From assembly GCA_030867875.1 (NCBI GenBank), contig JAOWCC010000577.1:146746344-146810343 (forward strand): a stretch of 64,000 nt of DNA, written 5' to 3'. Source of the DNA: Actinernus sp. WN-2022 (Eukaryota > Cnidaria > Anthozoa > Actiniaria > Actinernidae). Every line of letters begins with the position of its first letter. Position 1 is the first letter of the stretch. A program made the position numbers and the translations under genes. Of this stretch, positions 1 to 10,699 are shown in pieces. Under the pieces are notes generated by a model, which saw nothing but the letters and a program-made list of their open reading frames with translations, was not told where the DNA came from and did no database searches.

Positions 1-600
1 GCACTGCAGAATAGCTGTTCGTCTGCTAGCTGAAAAAAAGGTTCTTAAGATGTTTTTTATTTATGAGGTTTTACCGTTGGGTGCCCGCGAGAGAAGCCAA
101 CGTAAATTTGCATCGAACCCGGGAAATACTTTTGGAGCACAGCTTAAGACGCTTAGCCAATAGACTTGCTCCAAGTCGCACTCGCTGAGTCACTGGGCAA
201 GCGATTACTGAGTCAAAAAGCGAGCGCGAGAATCGAAGCGAGAGGCGAGTTCGACTTGTTTCACTTGCAGGAAATTGAATCGGGGGATTATGTTTTGGCG
301 CGAAAACACGTTTCAGGGGCGGAGCTTACATTTCGCGCCTTTGACAAACTCTTTCTCAGTACACTCAAATTGTAAATACCACATCCACGATCGATTGACT
401 TGACACGTCAACATACAATGCCTGAAGAATTGACGCTTTGTGATTGGGCAAATCTTAGTACGTCATAAGCCACGCCTCCGGTTGAAAAATCAACCGGTGA
501 ATTTGGCGCGCTGCAAATGGAAAAAGTCCTTCGTGCGGGGGGCTAAGAAGGACTTTGAGAAAGTCTACTTAGCCGACAATGAGGACTAGACGGGGTTTCC
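1..600. other. no recognisable gene
   Basis: A 69-residue open frame at 166-375 has no recognised domain. Around 480-510 a small CCGGTTGA/TCAACCGG hairpin is visible. Nothing else could be assigned. Confidence 0.3.
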
Positions 601-624
601 AGTCCGCGCAATTAATTAGTTCCA

Positions 625-730
625 GTCTGAGGCTACTCAGTACGCTACTCAGTACCCGGATGCAGTTTCGTATGAGTTCTATGAGTGGTTTATTTCTCAG
701 TAAAACACTATCGTCCATATAATAAAGAGG
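625..730 (+). repeat. 3' end of a dispersed element (second copy at 40.9 kb)
   Basis: Shares about 85 bases with 40945-41032, including CTACTCAGTACCCGGATG and ACACTATCGTCCATATAATA. Only the 3' part of the longer element at 40478-41034 is present here. Confidence 0.75.
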
Positions 731-779
731 AATAAGATGCATCTATAATATTCGTAAACAAACTGTTGTACTTGAATGT

Positions 780-1800
780 GAGATATCGTGTTGGGTGTCC
801 CACAGGTCAGTACTAGGCCCCACCCTTTTCCTCAATGACCTACCGGATTAACGGATTAACATCTAAACTTGGACTTTTTCCGGACGACACTATATTGTAT
901 TTGACGGTGTCTTCCGATGCTGATGCTGAAGCATCATAGCGAGATCTGAACAAGCTCGAGGAATGGGAAACTAAGTGGCAGATGAATTTCCACCCGGATA
1001 AGTGCCAAATCGTTACCATTACTCGCAGGAGGAACCCAATCCTCTTTAATTATAGTCTTCATAGCCATGAGCTTGAGCGAGTGACTTCTCCTAAGTATCT
1101 TAGGATAATGATATCTGGAGACTTGCGCTGAACATACATGTACCAAACATCGTAAGGCTAATAAAGTGATCAGGCTTCTGAGCTGCAATCTACAAATTGA
1201 CTTGTCATCCCTGAAGACCACAGCATACAAAGCACTGGTACGTCCACAGGTCAAGTATGCCCCGACAGTATGGTATCCGCACACGCAAACGAACATTAAC
1301 AAACTGGAGATGGTACAATGTAGATCTGCTCGATATATCCTTTTAAAAGAGGTATAGAAATACATCTAGTGTGTCTGACATGCTAGAAGAGCTGAATTGG
1401 GAAACCCTACAAGAACGACGCAAGAACTATAGGCTTACCATGTTATATAAGATCACCCATGGCCTTGGTGCTATCGATGGATTTCCTTCAGTTATAAGAG
1501 CTACTCGGCATACTCCAGTTGCCATGATGGATTTTTAGTCCCCTCGTCTAGTACCGCCGATTATCATCGCTTGTCATACGAACAATATGAGATTGGAATT
1601 CACTCCCTTCGAGCCCAGCTTCAAGCTATGTAGACTATTGACGTTTTGTTGTTTTGTTTGTACATCATTTGTTTAGGTAATTGTAACGTCATGTACATAT
1701 ATGTATCCATGGACACCCAATCCTACCAACAGAGCCGTCAATCTTGACGTTGTTGGTTATTTGGAGGAGGAGGAAGAAGGAGAAGAAGAAGAAGAGCGAG
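780..1800 (+). mobile_element. degenerate non-LTR retrotransposon (LINE), reverse transcriptase C-terminal half
   Basis: With frameshifts and stops, the + strand reads as the end of a LINE reverse transcriptase: a VLGPTLF-like block near 810, then LEEWETKWQMNFHPDKCQIV, LIRLLSCN, YKALVRPQVKYA, VWYPHTQTNINKLEMVQCRS and ARYI. The order (palm/thumb region, then conserved C-terminal repeats) is that of many LINE ORF2 proteins. A purine-rich tail (GGA/GAA repeats, 1763-1797) follows. It is broken and surely inactive. Confidence 0.85.
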
Positions 1801-2668
1801 CACAGTCTACTACCCGATGCTCTCTGAAGTCCTTAGGTGAATGTTGAGCACGAAGTTTGAAGTCAAACTGTCTGTTGTAAATTGACTGCTGGAACGACTC
1901 GCGGAGTGGTAATAACCCAAGGCTCAAATATGGTTTGAGCTGCTCCTGGAATTAAGGGTCGGAGTTGACGAATCAACCTGTAGAACTCAAACATGAACTA
2001 AGGAAGAATAAAGGTTAGTTTTACTCGAGAGCATGAGAGCAGCCATCTATACGGTGTGAACGCTTAGTATCGAAAGACGATGTGGCTCAGCTCTTTTATA
2101 CGCATTGAAGATCTAGACGTGCCGCTGAGAATAGAGAAAAACGTTGGAAAACAAGCAATTTTCTTGTTGATTTTTGTCTGCGCGCCGCTCGTTATTCGTT
2201 GTTGCTCAATGCCGTCTATCGCCTGCGTAGCCAATTAGATTGCGAGTTTGTCCATAATCGGTGCGGTGCATTGATTATGCTAACTTTTGATCAGAATGCG
2301 AGCAGGTCCCTTTATTTTGTTTGGTCATTGGCCGTGTCGGTTGTGATCGCTATATCTTTTCATGGCCGAGCGAAGATTGAGCACGAGTCAACTTTCCTTT
2401 ACGTAGTGGGTGGGGGAGAGGACAAAAGGAAAATAAACGGACTGCAGTTGTTGCCCAGAGAAAATAATTCCGATTGGTGGATAAAGACAAAGGAAGGATG
2501 GGCGGAGCGCTTTCTCGATCGCAGACCCTCCTGGCCTTATTTCTTACTGCAAATATGGGTGGAGCGATGTGAAGTCAGTTCATTACTTTCATGACATATC
2601 TGTAATTTGACAGCTTTTGAGTTTCCAAAATTGCCGCTAAGGGAGATGTGAAGTCTTTTTCAAATTAG
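1800..2668. other. no assignable feature; one 131-residue open frame
   Basis: An open frame at 2199-2594 (+) has no recognised motif and could be chance or part of an untranslated region of the neighbouring Gypsy relic. No other structure was recognised. Confidence 0.3.
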
Positions 2669-3671
2669 TTAGGAATACAATTTCTTTCGGTGAGAGACTA
2701 CGAGAAGCCTGTCGTCTATGAAAAGCTTATTATAGCACCGCCAGTAATATCTTAACTCGGGGATCTGAAACCATTCGTGTTTAAATTCCATTCTGTCCCG
2801 ACCAGCATGCTTAGATTCCAGGACCTTAGATAGTATCTCGTTCTCAGCCTGAGCTTGCCTAATACCGATATTTGGGTTAACTGAAATCATGCATGACGGT
2901 CTTTCTGGTGGTAGTGAGTAATTGCGTTCCCTAGGTGACAGTGCATGGCTAGCAAAGCAGACGGGTTTCTCAAATCCATCGTTGTCTATCTGCGACAGGA
3001 CTACTCCTAGGCCAACATCGGAGGTGTCCGTCTGAAATAAGAATTCTCGATCAAATCGCGGGTACATTAGGACGGGAGCCGAACAGAGAAGCCGTTTCAG
3101 GTGTTGAAAGCCACTCCTCGCATTGATCCGACTACCGAAATTGGCTGTTTTTCTTTGTTAAATCCGTAAGCGGCGTTGCGATGGTTGTAAAACCAGACAC
3201 AAACCGCCGATAATAACCTGCCAAACCTAGGAAACTTTGCACTTCCTTAACCGATCGAGGAGAGGCTATGTCTTGAACAGCCGCATTTTTGGAAGGATCT
3301 GGCTGAATACCGGCACCCGAAATTAAGTGACCCAGAAAGGTTACTTGCTCTTCGCCAAAATAACATTTACCCGCCTTAATCCGACGGTTATGTTGTCTGA
3401 ATCGTGCAGGCACTAGACCGAGTCGGATACAGTGTTGTTGGATACTTTGCGCACGGATGATAACGTCGTCCATATAGCATAGGCATATATCATAATTCAA
3501 ATCGGAAAGAACAATCATTCTTTGAAATGTGGACGGTGCTCTTGACAGACCAAACGGCATGCAAACAAACTCGTACAATCCGGCGCCTGACACGGAGGTC
3601 GAGAGTTGAGAAAAATTTCGCGCCCGACAAAGAGTCAAAAATATCTTGAGGTCGTGGCATCGTCTGAGCAT
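2669..3671 (-). mobile_element. Ty3/Gypsy retrotransposon pol fragment with deletions
   Basis: Read on the - strand from 3671: DIFDSLSGAKFFSTLDL (in a second frame), then LYEFVCMPFGLSRAPSTFQR, CYMDDVII (reverse transcriptase active site), VTFLGHLISGAGI, VQSFLGLAGYYRRFVSGF, then RNase H FLFQTDTSDVGLGVVLSQ and FASHALSPRERNYS. It then jumps to a segment like the region before integrase (PELRYYWR.YNKLF). An internal piece of reverse transcriptase, part of RNase H, and all of integrase and the LTRs are missing. Two frames are needed, so it is a pseudogenised fragment. Confidence 0.93.
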
Positions 3672-3689
3672 CAGTTCAGTTCAGTTTAT

Positions 3690-4380
3690 TTTTGCACATG
3701 TTCTATTACAAAGTTACACGATACCGTATCCAACACCGCCTGCCCGAAGATTAACTATATTATTACTCGGGCCAGGCTTTGGCCGGCAGGAGTCAGAAAT
3801 CGCAAGTGTTTATTACTCGGCCAGGCCTTTGGCCGCCCGAGTCAAGAATCGCAAGTGTTTATTATTATTATTTATTATTTTATTTTCTGTGTCGCGAGTT
3901 TACTCAACACGTGACAGGGTCAACCAATCATATTCGATATCGTTCGGGACACTGCGGTTCGCTTAATTTATTTACATAACTTAACGTAGTGAAAACAAGA
4001 TGGCGGAGACCCGGGAGAGAAAGTCCGTCGCGGAGGAAATTTCACTCAAATTTGGAGTCCCATCTCTGAAATGTAAACCGCTTAATGTTTTATTTAACTT
4101 CATTCGTGGGAAAAGCCTTCCAACAGGCTCGGGATATTTCAACTGGTGCCCTTGCCGGAGCCGAAGGACGTTTTTTACTCAGACTCTAAGAGATTTTTCT
4201 ACACGACGAACACGTGCAACATACGAGTTCCGGAGTTGCCAAAACGCGAGCGAAGTTGTGCTGAAACCAAAGGTTTCTTCGATGCAAATGGAAAGATGTT
4301 GAGGTTTTCTAGGAGGACTTTGGGTGGACATTTCTCACATTTTACGAAAGGATTAGGGATTTAGCTGGCGCTAAACGCAC
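3690..4380 (+). mobile_element. 5' end of an unidentified retroelement, copy 1
   Basis: Shares a promoter-like leader and the start of an open frame with 42580-43090: ATTTATTTACATAA, then CAAGATGGCGGAG, then TTAATGTTTTATTTAACTTC. Here a 50-base unit is duplicated at about 3766-3866 (ATTACTCGG..CGCAAGTGTTT). Open frames at 4000-4302 and 4146-4364 are broken pieces of the same coding region. The family is not identified. Confidence 0.55.
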
Positions 4381-4903
4381 GTGACCTGACGTGTGAAATA
4401 ATTTGAACCGATATTTGTAAGTAAAACACAACATAAAACTTTCCAGATTGCATTGTTGTTTTTAATATTCGTTTCTGTTAAAAGTAATGGCATCAAATAT
4501 AGCAGTAAATGGCCCGCTTCCTCAGCTGTTCCAGACCAAATAAAACGAGTGGAAATCACATGTTTCGATATAAATTTCAGCCTCCTTCAAGATGTAGAAA
4601 ATGGACACTAGCACTAATATTTGAAAAGTAACCACTCTACTCGAAAATAAAACTGCATGCAGATCTAGACAGATGACTTTATTTCACATTTAGAACGACA
4701 ATCCCTATTAGCTATTAGCTTATAGCACCTGTGCTTGGACAGTGAAGTTAGAAATAATATTATCAGTCCATAAATCCTAATGAAAAGCATTGATTTCTAA
4801 AAATGTTGAATAGTATGGGTTTGTAAACCCTGCAAAAACGTGTTTTTTTCTAAAATACACACAAAAAAACATGTCAATTAATTTTGTAATATTTCTTGCA
4901 AGT

Positions 4904-7257
4904 TAAGGTTATCGGATACCTTCAAAACGAAAAAGGTGGGGAAATATTATTTTCGCACAGAAATGTAGTTTTAGTAGTAGTGTCTCGTATACCAAAAACT
5001 CCGTTAAAAAAAAAATTGGATCTCATGACGTCATAGTGTTGCCCCTATTGTTGCACAACAAAAGAGCTATTGTTTTCTGACAATAGGGGCAACACTGTGA
5101 CGTCATAAATTCCAAGATGGTGGCGCGCAGGAATTTCAAATGAGTAGTTATCGACAGGAAAATTGTTGCATAAATGACATCTAGTGTACAATTTACTGGA
5201 GACAAACACAGAAAACAGACTTAGATATGCATAACAATCACTTGAGAGCAAACATTGTTTTCAGCCGAGATTCCCTTTATAAACAAAGTACTATACCAGA
5301 ACATGACTGTTTCCTGCAAAAGGCCTATTACAACTGCTCCCAGTAATTATAATAAATCAACTTCACTTATGTTATGAACTTAAGGTTACCGGATACCTTC
5401 AGGGTGCGTTTCCAGTCTAAATTATATAGCGCCTCGAGGAAATATCCTAGATAAATCATTCATGTATCATTTTAAAGCTTATAAAATTGGCTACAAGAAT
5501 ACATATGAAAAGTTTTGAGTTCTTTAAAAATCTCGAATTTTCCGCCATCCCGTTTCTCCGATCTAGTGAGATGGCTTTCAGAAGCTCCGACTCCGAAAAT
5601 ATTTTAAAGTTTAAAAATCTGTTTGCTTTGTCGTATTTCAGAGGAATCGTATTACAAAAGGTGTCGGGGAATTTCAAAATTCGATTTAGTTCAAAAGTTA
5701 TCATGCTTTGCGTGAAAAGGCGAAAAATAATCCGAGTAGATATGCGGGAAACGTTGTCAAGATCTCTTTTTTTAGAATTTCCCAATTCCCCGACACATTT
5801 TTGCAGCTGCGATATCAATTGACATTTTGTGAAAATTTAGCACAAATCGAATAAATTGCTCTTGAGTGGGAGCTTTTTTAAAACTCTATTTTTATTGAAA
5901 ATCGAAAGCGAGAATATAGCACTTCAAAAAAATATACCCGTCTGTCGTGTGTGAATCTGAAGCCCCGCCTCTCCAACAATTAGCAAGCTCTTGGCCAATC
6001 ATTTCTCATCACAGTTCAACTATCTGTCAAGATTTCCGCCAATGTTGATTTCCGATCAAAGCTACGCGCCGCATCGAGAAAATGTTTTTTTGTGTGTGTT
6101 ACTTGAAAAAATGGTAGCGATAAGAGTCGGCTGGTTTCCCATACTAGAAAAATGGGAAAGTCAAAGAGACCTCGAGGGGCAAAGGCAAGGTGAACACCTA
6201 TAGAGACGCCTTGAATGCCAGCATAGTTAGTAGAGGAGACAGCGATTTGCAGGCGTCTGAAACAGCACGGCAATAGCGAGATCGTGGTTCAACCGATTCA
6301 GGGTCACCACAGGCAGCCCAAGCTCTAAATATCTAGCTAATACTTACAGCGTTTTTATGGGGATTTCAACGAGCTTGAAATACGAAGGAATTAATGAATA
6401 AAATGCCTTACCTTGCGTCCATAGTGTATTACTTGCTGTCTGTGTGGTAACAGGGGTGGTATGAAGCGATTTGAGCGAGTTTTCATTTCCTCTGCTCCCC
6501 TTCCCAGACTCTTATCGCTACCATTTTTTCAAGTAACACACACAAAAAAAAACATTTTCTCGATGCGGCGCGTAGCTTTGATCGGAAATCAACATTGGCG
6601 GAAATCTTGACAGATAGTTGAACTGTGATGAGAAATGATTGGCCAAGAGCTTGCTAATTGTTGGAGAGGCGGGGCTTCAGATTCACACACGACAGACGGG
6701 TATATTTTTTTGAAGTGCTATATTCTCGCTTTCGATTTTCAATAAAAATAGAGTTTTAAAAAAGCTCCCACTCAAGAGCAATTTATTCGATTTGTGCTAA
6801 ATTTTCACAAAATGTCAATTGATATCGCAGCTGCAAAAATGTGTCGGGGAATTGGGAAATTCTAAAAAAAGAGATCTTGACAACGTTTCCCGCATATCTA
6901 CTCGGATTATTTTTCGCCTTTTCACGCAAAGCATGATAACTTTTGAACTAAATCGAATTTTGAAATTCCCCGACACCTTTTGTAATACGATTCCTCTGAA
7001 ATACGACAAAGCAAACAGATTTTTAAACTTTAAAATATTTTCGGAGTCGGAGCTTCTGAAAGCCATCTCACTAGATCGGAGAAACGGGATGGCGGAAAAT
7101 TCGAGATTTTTAAAGAACTCAAAACTTTTCATATGTATTCTTGTAGCCAATTTTATAAGCTTTAAAATGATACATGAATGATTTATCTAGGATATTTCCT
7201 CGAGGCGCTATATAATTTAGACTGGAAACGCACCCTGAAGGTATCCGGTAACCTTAA
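4904..7257. repeat. short inverted motifs that may mark an older TIR element
   Basis: AAGGTTATCGGATACCTTCA at about 4906 and TGAAGGTATCCGGTAACCTT at 7238-7257 are inverted; a further direct copy of the first lies at about 5381. They may be ends of an element that was later rearranged into the palindrome. Speculative. Confidence 0.4.
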
Positions 7258-7620
7258 GTTCATAACATAAGTGAAGTTGATTTATTATAATTACTGGGAG
7301 CAGTTGTAATAGGCCTTTTGCAGGAAACAGTCATGTTCTGGTATAGTACTTTGTTTATAAAGGGAATCTCGGCTGAAAACAATGTTTGCTCTCAAGTGAT
7401 TGTTATGCATATCTAAGTCTGTTTTCTGTGTTTGTCTCCAGTAAATTGTACACTAGATGTCATTTATGCAACAATTTTCCTGTCGATAAAACTCATTTGA
7501 AATTCCTGCGCGCCACCATCTTGGAATTTATGACGTCACAGTGTTGCCCCTATTGTCAGAAAACAATAGCTCTTTTGTTGTGCAACAATAGGGGCAACAC
7601 TATGACGTCATGAGATCCAA
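5016..7620. repeat. 2.6 kb near-perfect palindrome (arms about 1.1 kb, spacer about 380 bases)
   Basis: Left arm 5016-6128 and right arm 6507-7620 are reverse complements centred near 6318. Open frames at 5487-5822 (+) and 6815-7150 (-) translate identically over 111 residues, and two antisense frames over 120 residues do the same, so that section is essentially identical. The few differences include a 2-base change in a T run and a short indel near 5147/7488. The spacer (6129-6506) is unique. Neither arm shows a recognised protein; the shared frames look like chance. Confidence 0.95.
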
Positions 7621-7783
7621 GATGGCGGCGCGCAGGAAGTTCAAATTAGTTTTATGGACAGAAATATCGGTGCACAAATGACAGTTAGTGTACAATTTAC
7701 AGGAGACAAACACAGCAATAGATTTAGGCATCCATAAGGAACATTTGGGAGAAAACATTGTTTTTCAGCCAAGGTTCCCTTTA
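7357..7783. mobile_element. foldback element with about 185-bp diverged arms
   Basis: Arms start AAAGGGAATCTCGGCTGAAA and end in the inverse of AAAGGGAACCTTGGCTGAAA, meeting in a tighter hairpin (GTTGCCCCTATTG..CAATAGGGGCAAC) flanked by TGACGTCA. A truncated reverse-complement copy occupies 5016-5275 in the left palindrome arm. Confidence 0.8.
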
Positions 7784-7935
7784 ACGAATGAATTGAGCTT
7801 GTGATCTCCATGGGAAAGGCGTTGCCATTGGTTGATGGATGGCAAGCTATCTTTAAAAACGCTGTTTTAGAAAGATCGACAATCGATTGGAGGTGGAAAA
7901 TAGTATTTACAAACGGGTTTTGCTAATAACACTGT
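7784..7935 (+). repeat. dispersed repeat, inverted copy at 56.7-56.9 kb
   Basis: Matches 56735-56900 in reverse orientation, including GAAAGATCGACAATCGATTG. Family unknown. Confidence 0.7.
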
Positions 7936-8334
7936 AAAAGGTCCATTCTATTATATATAAATTATTTATACGAGCATGATTAGTGAATCAATTATCCGGC
8001 TCCCTAGCACAAACCATGTATGACAAAAATATGCTAGAACTCCATGAACTACATGTATTCACCTATTCCTAGGTGGCCCGAGTTAAGGCCACTCAGGTCC
8101 TTAAATATTTTATGTCCCCTCAAGCTAAAGGGAAAATTCAAAAACACTTTGCCGAGGTATGTAGGATCTATCTGTAGCGATTTTACGGGATGAAATGAGG
8201 GTTTGTTTCACGTGTTTCACCTGAGCATTCATAAAGGTCGACATATTTTTCATACTGTCCCCTATGTTGGTAGCGAGTGTGGCTCGCTAACTTGATTTTG
8301 CCTCGTTTTTATGCAAATTTTGCCTCGTTTTTGG

Positions 8335-8978
8335 AAAAGCTGAACATACTACGCCAATATTAATTCAACTACATTGGCTCCCGGTAGAGCAACGCATTAT
8401 TTTTAAGATTCTGCTGTATACGTACAAGTTAATTAATGGTATGGCGCCATCTTATCTTAGTGAGTTCATAACTCCTTATGTTCCTCGGCGCGCTCTTAGA
8501 TCTGCGGATAAATTGCTGCTACAGCAGCCCACCTTCAGGCTGAAATCGTACGGCCTCAGGGCATTTTCGGTGTGTGCGCCTAGTCTTTGAAATACGCTTC
8601 CACGTGAAATCAAGAGTAGCCCTTCCATTTTTATTTTTAAGTTCAAACTTAAGACTCATCTTTTTAAACTAGCTTACTTTTTATAATTCTAGATTAGTAA
8701 TTATTATTTTTATTTATTTTAACATTGTGTTGCGTTGTATAGCGATGTTTCGTGTGTCGTCATCTATTGTCATTAATGTGCCAACCAGAGATCCATTGGT
8801 TCCTAACACAAAGCTTTACAAATCATGGTTGGCACATTAGCATAACAATTGCAATGTTTATCAACACGAAACATCGCTATATAGTTTTATATCATAGCAT
8901 ATAGTTGTAGATTTCTACTTGATGTAAAGCGCACTCGGGCATTTATGGAGATTGCGCTATTTAAATACATTATTATTA
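8335..8978 (+). mobile_element. CR1/L2-like LINE 3' end
   Basis: The + strand reads LHWLPVEQRIIFKILLYTYK, LINGMAPSYLSEFI, then LKSYGLRAFSVCAPSL, the conserved C-terminus of CR1/L2-type reverse transcriptases. It ends in a short ATT tail at about 8968-8978. The 3' untranslated part is split by a miniature element at 8738-8881. Confidence 0.88.
8738..8881. mobile_element. miniature TIR element, TATAGCGA family, copy 1 (144 bp)
   Basis: Ends TATAGCGATGTTTCGTGT / ACACGAAACATCGCTATA. Inner arms ATGTGCCAACCAGAG..GGTTGGCACAT form a second stem. Related copies lie at 10528-10674 and 44313-44460. Confidence 0.88.
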
Positions 8979-9177
8979 TTACATTAAATTAAATGCGAGA
9001 AATTGATACGCGCGCAGGAACATCGAACTGGATTATTACTGTGACTTAAGCAAAACGGAGTCACTTTTATTGGCCACTCACTAGACCCGACCAGCGTGGT
9101 CGAAACAGCAAATGAAATCGTAAGAAAAAGAAAAAAAACATCTACATCAAAATGCAGACGTTTTCGAAACTTGCGTC

Positions 9178-9276
9178 AGCTTGCGTGCGGTCGCACTTCC
9201 TAACTTTGTAACGCAAGTCAGCTTGCGTGCGGTCGTTTGGTCACACTTCCTAACTTTGTAACGCAAGTCAGCTTGC
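9178..9276. repeat. two-copy tandem duplication
   Basis: CAGCTTGCGTGCGGTCG and CACTTCCTAACTTTGTAACG occur twice in direct order with a short insertion (TTTGGTCA) in the second copy. An A/G-rich tract (GGGGAGGGGAGGGG) follows at 9334. Confidence 0.7.
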
Positions 9277-9299
9277 ATTAACTTGCGACTCCGTTTGAC

Positions 9300-10000
9300 C
9301 AGGGCTTTACAGATGTATTGACATTTGAGAATGGGGAGGGGAGGGGAGGGTGGGGGAGTTCCTATACGAGCGCCCAAGATATGTTACAATTTTTCAAAGA
9401 GCTCAGTTTCTCTCTTTTTGTACTTTTGTTTTGAACTCTCAGTGATTCTTAATGGATGGGAAAAGGGAGCTCCGTACATTCAGAAACTTACCCTGACTGT
9501 ATTGTTGTGCTCTGACGTACTAACAAATTTTAAATACAGAACTAATTTTAAACGATTCACACGTCTACTGATTTATATCTAATTTAACCGAATCTGAAAC
9601 GTTCTTCCGGTAATCTACATGATCTAGTCGGTGACAGCTGACATCCCCGTTTCATTTCATATGCAATTTGTTGAGATTATTATAGAAAAGATGTTAAGTG
9701 AACTCCTTTTCAAAAGCGATATTACGAGACATTATCGTTTATAGAAAGACCTACTAGTTTCGATCCTTAAAACAGTTTTTCTCAAAACACACAAAAAAGT
9801 CGGGCTACATAAACATGATTTTGCTTTCACATCAAATATTCTGATGTTAAACTGATTCTCTTGATAGCGAGTCATTAGTCAAGTCAGGGATATCACAGAA
9901 ATGTTTTTTTTGCTGTGACATAAAGTTGAAAAACCAAACTTCAAGCTTTAACTAATTTTTGCACCAATCTGAACTCCCAAGCGGTTGGTATACACCTTTA
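9300..10000. other. no assignable feature
   Basis: AT-rich sequence; an 85-residue open frame at 9325-9582 has no recognised motif. Confidence 0.3.
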
Positions 10001-10002
10001 AT

Positions 10003-10508
10003 GATATTCCAAAATGGCAAATCTTGTTTGAGTAGTATAGAGAGCAGTAAATAACAGTTGAATGCTACAACGTTATTAAAGAGTATGCCAAGATTAGCAA
10101 TACTCTGAATGTTACGGGTGCATGATAGCATAAAATGGTACTAAGTTATTGAGATTTCAATATAGTATAGAGAGCAGTAAATAACAGTTGAATGCCACCA
10201 TGTTAAAGAGTATGTCAAGATTAGCGATACTCTGAATGTTAGGGGTGATAGCATAAAATGGTACTAAGTTATCGAGATTTCGATATATATAGTTTTGTAT
10301 GCGTTTGAGCCAGTTATACCTACTAGCCTTGTTTTCGTGATTTATACTGTATTTAAATGTCAATAACTTTGCAACAATGAAAGACCAAACTCTCAAACTG
10401 CTCAGTATTACTTACTTTTGCATGCTTTAATAATGACGGCAGTTCACTTCGCCTAATATCCTAAGTTTTTTGGCATTATGCAAATAAGAGCAGCCATAAT
10501 GGAATAAG
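10003..10508 (+). mobile_element. miniature TIR element, copy A (carries an internal duplication)
   Basis: Ends ATTCCAAAATGGC and the inverse of ATTCCATTATGGC. About 125 bases are tandemly duplicated inside (10035-10160 and 10165-10285, both with TAGAGAGCAGTAAATAACAG). Copy B at 30310-30848 is inverted, lacks the duplication and carries an insertion. Confidence 0.8.
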
Positions 10509-10527
10509 GTGTATTGAACTGATAATA

Positions 10528-10674
10528 TATAGCGACACTTTGTGTTGATAAACATTACTTTTGTTATGCTAATGTATCAACCATGATTTCAAAAGGCCGC
10601 TTTGTGTCAAGAACCAATGGATCTCTGGTTGGCACATTAATGACAATGGATGACGTACAGTAAGTATCGCTATA
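10528..10674. mobile_element. miniature TIR element, TATAGCGA family, copy 2
   Basis: Reverse orientation relative to the copy at 8738: AACCATGATTTCAAAAGGCC and ATCTCTGGTTGGCACATTAA are shared. Ends TATAGCGA / TCGCTATA. Confidence 0.85.
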
Positions 10675-10699
10675 GTAATATTAAGGTGAGCATCAAGAC

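Noticed and set aside
5456..7181. Paired 111- and 120-residue open frames at 5.5 and 6.9 kb
   Set aside because: They are the same bases read on both strands of the two palindrome arms; no domain, and both strands open equally.
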